NCBI GenBank assembly: GCA_020026225.1
Contig: JAHHQU010000040.1
Location: 1-20,678, forward strand
DNA from: Phocaeicola sp.
GTDB taxonomy: Bacteria; Bacteroidota; Bacteroidia; Bacteroidales; Bacteroidaceae
Length of the DNA stretch: 20,678 nucleotides
Reading direction: 5' to 3'
The position numbers and the translations under genes are program-made. This document shows, one piece after another, positions 16,071-20,678 of this stretch (its first letter is position 1; each line of letters opens with the position of its first letter). The notes under the pieces are model-generated. The model was not told where the DNA came from and searched no databases. It saw only the letters and a program-made list of their open reading frames with translations.

Positions 16071-18179
16071 CTATCGAATTTCTCCACGGAAAGTAGATGC
16101 AGGCAGTTCCTCCTGATTGACCAGATTGGCCCGCGTAAAAGGCTGCCATGCATAACGCACAAAACGAGGACGATTTACCTTGTGCGATTCCAAGATAATC
16201 TGTCCCTCTTGAACTCTCGCTTCAGCAGGATAATACAGTCCGTCGACTTCTGCCAATTCGAAACCATCAATTTGTGTACTGCCTTTTGCGGCGTGCATCC
16301 CTTCACCGTAATCAAACTGTACCCAGACCTGATGATTGTGACTCTTTGCCGATTTGAACAAAGGTCCCGATGGAGTCACAGCACACTTGTAATCGCAAGC
16401 CAAAGCCCAACGAGCCAAACGTTCCCCAACAGGAAATTTATTTTGCGGATGAACGTTCAAGGAATCCCCCCAATCGGATGAAACGGCCATACCAGTATGT
16501 GCAATCTTCTGCATCAGCCTGCGCTGGCTGTCGCGGAACCGCGGCCACGAAGGACGATTCAAGCTCGACAACTGGACGAAGTAAAATGGCATTCGAGGAT
16601 TTTCCCAATAGGAGCGCCAACTTCCTACCAACAATTCGAACAAACGTTCATGGGCCTCCATATTATGCGCATTCGATTCACCCTGATACCAAATCACTCC
16701 TTTGACCGGATATTTTTTTAGAGGCAAAATACCAGCCTCGAACAAGTAACAAGGTTCATAAGGATGGCGTTTAACCCCGTCGGCAGCCAACTGCAAATTG
16801 ACTCCTGCCCGCTCTCGAGCCCAAGGTTGAATGAAATCATTGTGCAACCAATCCTTTAAAATCGCTGGAAATTCCATTTCAAGAGTATGTCTGTCTATCC
16901 AGGATTCGGTAGTAGAGCCTCCCACAGCATTACATATCAAGCCAACAGGAACCTGCAGACTGTCTTGCAACAAGCGACCGAAGGAGTATGCTACGGCTGA
17001 GAAATTTGACACATTCTCAGGTGTAGCTGCCTGCCATTGAGTTTTTTTATAATATTGTAAGTGACGAACCGAGTCAAGGGCATGCAAAGGCCAAGCTACG
17101 TTGCTCGTCAACCAATTCGCTTTTTTATCGAAAAGGCGAATGGAAGCATTTGAAGCGTCAGCTATAACCCGCTGCGCATTCTTGCTTTGCTTCACCATGA
17201 ATTCCATATTCGACTGTCCAGAGCACAGCCACACTTCACCCACTGCCACCTGCTTGAAAATCCTCTTTTCCTCTTTCGTGCCAATCTCGAGCTGGTAATC
17301 AACTCCAGCTTTCAAAGGAGCTAAACACACCATCCATTTGCCTTGATTGTCGGCTAAAGCACTTTTCTTCTGTCCTCCTATCCGAACCGTAACTTTAGAA
17401 CCTGTATTGGCAATTCCTTGAATTTCAAGGGGAACATCGCGTTGCAACACCATATAATCTGTATATAGTTCAGAGAGCTGCAAGCCACCATAATCGCCCG
17501 TAATAGCTGAATAAGCAACCTGAGCCATTATTTCAGCACCTTCTTCATTGGGATGTACCGCATCAGGAAACAAACCGGGATAAGGATACAAAGGAGAATG
17601 GAAATCAATCAATTCAGCTCCAGACAATTTAGCAACCGCTTCAATAGCCTCTTGAATTTGTTCATGCCATTGGCTGGTACCCGAAATAAATCGGGGATGA
17701 ATATGGGTAATGGGAGTCATGCGAGCCACCAAGCAACGAACCTTCGGATTTATTTCACGAAACGACTGGATCAGGTTTAGATAGTCACGTACAAATTCAT
17801 CTCCATAATGAGGCCAATCACGTGGATCAGTATCGTTGATTCCCAAATGAATGAGAACAATATCAGCATGGAAAGCTTTGGCCTCTTCATATTCCGGTTG
17901 CTGGATATAGGGACGATGTCCTTGAGAAAGCAAAGTAGCTCCCGGACGTCCAAAATTCCCCACCACATAATCCTCTCCCAACATCTGTTGGAGCTTAGAA
18001 GGATAAGAATCGTGAATTCGGTCCTTTATCCCTATTCCATACGTAATGCTATTGCCTACACAGGCCACTTTGGCCGTCACCTTGCCGACAGAGGCAGCAA
18101 GCCCGAGAGAAGTCGACAGACCCAACCACAAAAGAAACAAGAAAACAATTCGTTTTTTACTCATAAATATCGTATTCAT
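16071..18179 (-). CDS. estA: Two-domain sialate O-acetylesterase (EstA/NanS-type)
   Basis: The product has 702 residues. Enzymes of this layout in Bacteroides fragilis (EstA) and Tannerella forsythia (NanS) remove O-acetyl groups from host sialic acids so that sialidases can act. A signal peptide covers about 1-29. The first SGNH domain spans about 35-230: GNSITYG (Ser44), GRPGAT, LGINDTDP (Asn115) and DAVHPN (Asp206, His209). The sialate esterase domain follows (about 235-600): LCSGQSNMEFM (Ser323), NAVGGS (417-422), IWYQGES (496-502) and DWGDSLNVHPQNK (catalytic His577). A C-terminal beta-rich tail ends at 702. Both catalytic sets look intact. Codon 6 (MSKKR, 18164) is an equally plausible start. 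No sialidase, nanA/nanE or SusCD genes are in the window. Confidence 0.9.
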   Translation of the reverse strand: MNTIFMSKKRIVFLFLLWLGLSTSLGLAASVGKVTAKVACVGNSITYGIGIKDRIHDSYPSKLQQMLGEDYVVGNFGRPGATLLSQGHRPYIQQPEYEEAKAFHADIVLIHLGINDTDPRDWPHYGDEFVRDYLNLIQSFREINPKVRCLVARMTPITHIHPRFISGTSQWHEQIQEAIEAVAKLSGAELIDFHSPLYPYPGLFPDAVHPNEEGAEIMAQVAYSAITGDYGGLQLSELYTDYMVLQRDVPLEIQGIANTGSKVTVRIGGQKKSALADNQGKWMVCLAPLKAGVDYQLEIGTKEEKRIFKQVAVGEVWLCSGQSNMEFMVKQSKNAQRVIADASNASIRLFDKKANWLTSNVAWPLHALDSVRHLQYYKKTQWQAATPENVSNFSAVAYSFGRLLQDSLQVPVGLICNAVGGSTTESWIDRHTLEMEFPAILKDWLHNDFIQPWARERAGVNLQLAADGVKRHPYEPCYLFEAGILPLKKYPVKGVIWYQGESNAHNMEAHERLFELLVGSWRSYWENPRMPFYFVQLSSLNRPSWPRFRDSQRRLMQKIAHTGMAVSSDWGDSLNVHPQNKFPVGERLARWALACDYKCAVTPSGPLFKSAKSHNHQVWVQFDYGEGMHAAKGSTQIDGFELAEVDGLYYPAEARVQEGQIILESHKVNRPRFVRYAWQPFTRANLVNQEELPASTFRGEIR

Positions 18180-18264
18180 AGATTAACACACGTTCGTTAC
18201 TGTCATAGACGACCCAACAAGCCGCCTATCATGCAGTTATAGCTAAAACAAGTTTACGAACAGA

Positions 18265-18272
18265 CAAAGATA
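18265..18272 (-). promoter_or_regulatory. -7 element (TAnnTTTG) of the esterase pair
   Basis: The minus strand reads TATCTTTG about 86 nt before the first ATG of the EstA-like gene. No TTG is found at -33. It would give the esterases a transcript separate from cobO, although no terminator is visible between them. Confidence 0.5.
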
Positions 18273-18348
18273 TAAAAATCAAATGGAATAAACGGACCCA
18301 TTCGCTGATAAAACGCTTCTCTCAAACATTTGAAACTCCCAGAAGAAT

Positions 18349-18867
18349 CTAACGGTCAATTCCATCTCTTGACAAAACTCCCTGCTGATAGTAATGCTTC
18401 ACTTCCTTCATCTCAGTCACCAGATCAGCAGCTTCCACCAACTCCTGTGGAGCATACCGTCCCGTAATCACGACCTCGACTTTCGGATTTCGTTCACGGA
18501 GAACGGCAAGCACCTCCTCTACCTGAAGCAGTTGGAAATGCAAAGCAATATTCAGTTCATCCAGAATCACGACATCATACATACCAGACTTCAAGATTTC
18601 AGCACAATGTTTCAACCCTTCATGAGCCATCCGGACATCCTCCTCAGCGGGGTTCCGGTCAATGAAGCATCCCCTGCCCAATTGTTCTATCCGTATCTTG
18701 CTGAAAATGCCTTCCATCTTCGTTTCATGGTATTTCATCGACTTTACAAACTGCCCCACATAGACACTCTTGCCGGCACACAAAGCCCGTACCGCCAGTC
18801 CGAAAGCAGCGGTCGTCTTCCCTTTTCCGTTGCCTGTATATACCTGAATATAGCCTCTTTTTTCCAT
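18349..18867 (-). CDS. cobO: Corrinoid adenosyltransferase CobO/BtuR
   Basis: The enzyme transfers the adenosyl group of ATP to cob(I)alamin, or to corrinoid precursors, making adenosylcobalamin in the cytosol. The 172-residue product has the CobA/CobO/BtuR features: P-loop TGNGKGKTTA (11-20), YVGQFVKSMKYHE (36-48), Walker B VVILDELNIAL (99-109), TGRYAP (135-140) and the C-terminal MKEVKHYYQQGV...RDGI. Length is normal. The frame is open 33 codons upstream of the chosen ATG, but those residues do not resemble the family, which begins at GYIQVYTGNGKG. A TATCTTTG box ends only four nucleotides before this ATG, suggesting a leaderless message. Its product is the cofactor needed by NrdJ, encoded about 8 kb away. 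Confidence 0.93.
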   Translation of the reverse strand: MEKRGYIQVYTGNGKGKTTAAFGLAVRALCAGKSVYVGQFVKSMKYHETKMEGIFSKIRIEQLGRGCFIDRNPAEEDVRMAHEGLKHCAEILKSGMYDVVILDELNIALHFQLLQVEEVLAVLRERNPKVEVVITGRYAPQELVEAADLVTEMKEVKHYYQQGVLSRDGIDR

Positions 18868-18871
18868 GCTC

Positions 18872-18879
18872 CAAAGATA
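18872..18879 (-). promoter_or_regulatory. Candidate -7 element immediately before cobO
   Basis: The minus strand reads TATCTTTG, then GAGC, then ATG. If used, transcription would begin at or within a base or two of the start codon. No TTG at 19-21 nt upstream; one lies 11 nt upstream. Confidence 0.45.
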
Positions 18880-19010
18880 AGACAAATAAGCAAGGATCGG
18901 TTGTATATAAAGACCGAATTTATCAGAAACCCATGTCCAAGCAACCGAAACGCGACTGTTTATCATGCAACTATATTCCTATTTCTTCTTTTCTTTTCAT
19001 TTTAATGTAT

Positions 19011-19018
19011 TATCTTTG
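19011..19018 (+). promoter_or_regulatory. -7 element (TAnnTTTG) of the gene at 19054
   Basis: TATCTTTG lies 35 nt before the ATG, predicting a leader of about 30 nt. The -33 region is a C/T-rich run without TTG. Confidence 0.6.
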
Positions 19019-19053
19019 TACACCAGAATAAAATTAAAAATCAAGACAATACA

Positions 19054-19683
19054 ATGAGTATTTTTTCAAAGCTCTTCGGCAAAAAGAACGCCGAAAATAC
19101 AGAAGAATCTGTACGTGTAGGTGGCATGGAAGATTTCATGACACTGATTCGTGTTTATTACCAAGCAGTGATGGCTTCCCAATTAGGCATCAGCAACATC
19201 AACTTCCTGCCGGATATGGCCGTTTTCAAACGTACATTAAAGGTTCCTACCCAAAACAATAAATTAGGTATCGCAGAAAGATCTCGCTGCAAGAAAATGT
19301 TAGTCGATATTTATGGAATGGAAGACATCTTCTTTAAAGAAATCGACGCTTCAATCAAGAAGAACTGTAAAAATGTAAACGATGTCAAGAATTACCTTTA
19401 TATGTTCCAAGGATTCAGCCAGGATTTGATGATGGTAATCGGCAACCTCATGCAGTGGAAATTCCGTATGCCGGGTACCTTCAAGAAACTGCTCCGCGGC
19501 ATGACTGAAAAAGCCATCAACGACATCATGAATAAGAATGACTGGAAAGACGACAGTGTACGCAAGACTTGCAACAACATCCGCCAGTACAAACATGCAT
19601 TAGGTTATTCAGAGGCATGGATGACTGAATACGTATTCAACATCGTATTATTGGCTAAAAAAGAACCTAAACCAAAAGAATAA
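19054..19683 (+). CDS. Conserved hypothetical protein, function unknown
   Basis: The product has 209 residues, no signal peptide or membrane segment, and no motif I can name. It starts with a basic patch SKLFGKKN, followed by a mostly helical-looking, Met/Lys/Asn-rich body with recurring aromatic-hydrophobic stretches (FMTLIRVYYQ 26-35, YMFQGFSQDLMMVIGNLMQW 115-134) and a charged tail KKEPKPKE. The coding sequence has ordered codon use like its neighbours, a promoter box at the expected distance and a terminator-like hairpin behind it, so it is a real, separately expressed gene. I have the impression of similar proteins in other Bacteroides annotated 'hypothetical protein', but cannot verify it. 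The soluble composition and lack of export signal suggest a cytosolic role. Confidence 0.85.
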   Translation: MSIFSKLFGKKNAENTEESVRVGGMEDFMTLIRVYYQAVMASQLGISNINFLPDMAVFKRTLKVPTQNNKLGIAERSRCKKMLVDIYGMEDIFFKEIDASIKKNCKNVNDVKNYLYMFQGFSQDLMMVIGNLMQWKFRMPGTFKKLLRGMTEKAINDIMNKNDWKDDSVRKTCNNIRQYKHALGYSEAWMTEYVFNIVLLAKKEPKPKE

Positions 19684-19734
19684 CCCATTTAGGGTGAACC
19701 GGACGGCTTCCAAGCCTCTCTAAAATCATTCACG

Positions 19735-19788
19735 AGCGTAAAGTCTTTCTTTCAGACCCGTCTGTCAAGGAAATACCTTACGCTTTTT
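19735..19788 (+). terminator. Probable terminator after the hypothetical gene
   Basis: AGCGTAA (19735-19741) pairs with TTACGCT (19778-19784), followed by TTTTA. An inner CAGAC/GTCTG hairpin (19753-19757 with 19760-19764) sits in the loop. A smaller GGCTT/AAGCC hairpin lies just upstream (near 19705-19716). Confidence 0.65.
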
Positions 19789-19811
19789 ATTTACCATCCA
19801 AACTTGTACTT

Positions 19812-20408
19812 ATGCAACTCAATCCGTCTTCTCCTCTTGTAGAGAATCATCCGTTGGAACCGTTTCTCCCTGCTCATGCCGTACTGCTGATGTTGGGCAG
19901 CTTTCCCCCACAGAAAAAGCGATGGAGCATGGATTTTTTCTACCCCAACCTTCAAAATGATATGTGGCGTATCTTCGGCCATATTTTCTTTCAAGATAAA
20001 ACACACTTTCTTATGCCCGATCAAAAGGCTTTCGACAAGGAACGTATCATCGATTTCCTGCAACAAAAAGGAATTGCCCTTTATGATACAGCTTCAGCTG
20101 TCAGAAGACTTCAGGACAACGCTTCCGACAAATTTCTAGAAGTAGTTGAGCCTACCGACGTGGGATTACTGCTGAAACAACTTCCCAAATGCCATGCCAT
20201 CGTGACTACCGGACAAAAAGCAACGGATACCTTGAAGGATTTATTTCAAGTAAAAGAGCCCCCTGTAGGAGGAAAAAGTTCCTTCGAATTTGAAGACCGC
20301 AAACTATTCCTCTACAGAATGCCATCCTCCAGTCGTGCTTATCCCTTAAAGCTCGAAAAAAAAGCTGAACATTATGCTCTCATGTTCAAGGATTTAGGAA
20401 TTATTTGA
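19812..20408 (+). CDS. Uracil-DNA glycosylase superfamily protein
   Basis: The product has 198 residues. The segment LLMLGSFPPQKKRWSMDFFY (25-44) corresponds to motif 1 of the UDG superfamily (GSFPP in place of GxxPG) in the branch annotated 'uracil-DNA glycosylase family' or 'DNA-deoxyinosine glycosylase', and YPNLQNDMWRIF follows as in that branch. IVTTGQKATDTL (130-141) fits the mid-domain and MPSSSRAYPLKLEKK (171-185) fits motif 2 (LPSTSxAN-like). Such enzymes excise deaminated bases at the start of base-excision repair. Substrate (uracil, hypoxanthine or other) cannot be read. No clear promoter box is seen upstream. It ends about 70 nt before tRNA-Trp. Confidence 0.8.
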   Translation: MQLNPSSPLVENHPLEPFLPAHAVLLMLGSFPPQKKRWSMDFFYPNLQNDMWRIFGHIFFQDKTHFLMPDQKAFDKERIIDFLQQKGIALYDTASAVRRLQDNASDKFLEVVEPTDVGLLLKQLPKCHAIVTTGQKATDTLKDLFQVKEPPVGGKSSFEFEDRKLFLYRMPSSSRAYPLKLEKKAEHYALMFKDLGII

Positions 20409-20439
20409 TAAAATTATTGAAAAAAACTTTTTCATTTGT

Positions 20440-20469
20440 TTGCAGAATCGAAAAAATCACCTACCTTTG
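20440..20469 (+). promoter_or_regulatory. Bacteroidetes-type promoter of tRNA-Trp
   Basis: TTG (20440-20442, within TTTG), 19 nt, then TACCTTTG (20462-20469) is a full consensus match. It ends 11 nt before the mature tRNA. Confidence 0.8.
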
Positions 20470-20480
20470 CAATCGCAAAC

Positions 20481-20553
20481 ACGGGAATAGCTCAGTTGGT
20501 AGAGCACTGGTCTCCAAAACCAGGTGTCGGGAGTTCGAGCCTCTCTTCCCGTG
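20481..20553 (+). tRNA. tRNA-Trp(CCA)
   Basis: The cloverleaf is complete: acceptor ACGGGAA with TTCCCGT, D arm GCTC/GAGC, anticodon stem CTGGT/ACCAG with loop CTCCAAA (anticodon CCA, tryptophan), T arm GGGAG/CTCTC with one G-T pair around TTCGAGC, and discriminator G. CCA is not encoded. It has its own promoter and terminator, so it is a single-gene unit. Confidence 0.97.
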
Positions 20554-20560
20554 CAGATTC

Positions 20561-20590
20561 AAAGCTGTAACTTTCGTTACAGCTTTTTTT
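20561..20590 (+). terminator. Terminator of tRNA-Trp
   Basis: AAAGCTGTAAC (20561-20571) pairs perfectly with GTTACAGCTTT (20576-20586) around a TTTC loop and continues into T residues. It begins 7 nt after the tRNA. Beyond it (20591-20678) I see no gene that can be supported. Confidence 0.92.
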
Positions 20591-20678
20591 GTTTTCCCCT
20601 CCTATCCTGAGAACTCTACAAACGGATCAATGTAAAATTCTGAGGGATCTTCATTTCAAGCATAAATTTTAGCTAGCC

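Noticed and set aside
16036..16149. 38-codon N-terminal extension of the SGNH hydrolase
   Set aside because: It overlaps the 3' end of the EstA-like gene, and the signal peptide begins at the internal MMKKILFLF.
18868..18966. 33-codon N-terminal extension of CobO
   Set aside because: The residues do not resemble the family N-terminus and a -7 promoter box lies inside this extension.
19688..19723. Small hairpin after the hypothetical gene as a separate regulatory RNA
   Set aside because: Only 5-bp stems (TTTAG/CTAAA and GGCTT/AAGCC) without a promoter; more likely part of the 3' untranslated region.
20591..20678. Possible C-terminal end of a minus-strand gene after tRNA-Trp
   Set aside because: One frame reads as a short acidic-aromatic tail ending near 20610, but an in-frame stop lies about 17 codons upstream of that end, so no gene can be supported.

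Overview
The window looks like a chromosomal segment of a gut-type Bacteroidales (Bacteroides/Phocaeicola-like). Three things point there. Many start regions carry the Bacteroidetes housekeeping promoter -7 element TAnnTTTG, in three cases with a TTG/TTTG element exactly 19 nt upstream. Shine-Dalgarno sequences are almost absent before start codons. The gene set is also typical: B12-dependent NrdJ, a single-protein MCE exporter subunit, a three-module DsbD, and a two-domain EstA/NanS-type sialate esterase. Assignment to a species is not possible by reading alone.

Layout. Positions 1-213 hold two tandem tRNA-His(GUG) genes on the minus strand (the outer one cut by the window edge) with their promoter. 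233-2229 is a minus-strand pair, folD then a CapA-type metallophosphatase-like protein. Divergent from it, 2392-4498 holds an exported Amidase_3 cell-wall amidase followed by an MlaD/MCE lipid-transport protein, closed by a strong hairpin terminator. dnaA (4843-6249) stands alone. A C-rich gap of about 370 nt follows, then a convergent nitroreductase (6616-7353, minus). On the plus strand come nrdJ (7651-10191), folB (10328-10696), dsbD with an L-cysteine desulfidase-like gene (11063-14364), and a small AlbA_2/winged-helix protein (14482-15141). 15349-18179 is a minus-strand esterase pair (EstA-like plus a single-domain SGNH hydrolase), preceded by the corrinoid adenosyltransferase cobO (minus, 18349-18867). 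The right end has a conserved protein of unknown function, a uracil-DNA-glycosylase-superfamily protein and tRNA-Trp(CCA) with its own promoter and terminator.

How the genes fit together. Two folate genes (folD, folB), nrdJ, dnaA and a DNA glycosylase make the area rich in nucleotide and replication functions, though they are not one operon. NrdJ needs adenosylcobalamin and CobO makes it, so the window holds both a user and a maker of this cofactor. The amidase and MCE genes are envelope-maintenance functions. DsbD moves electrons to the periplasm and its partner gene degrades cysteine. The esterase pair de-O-acetylates glycans, probably host sialic acids.

I did not find a mobile element, CRISPR array, phage, toxin-antitoxin pair or recognisable defence system. 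The most unusual signals are regulatory: mutually exclusive hairpins in the nrdJ leader, two genes that seem to have almost no 5' leader, and several long perfect inverted repeats.
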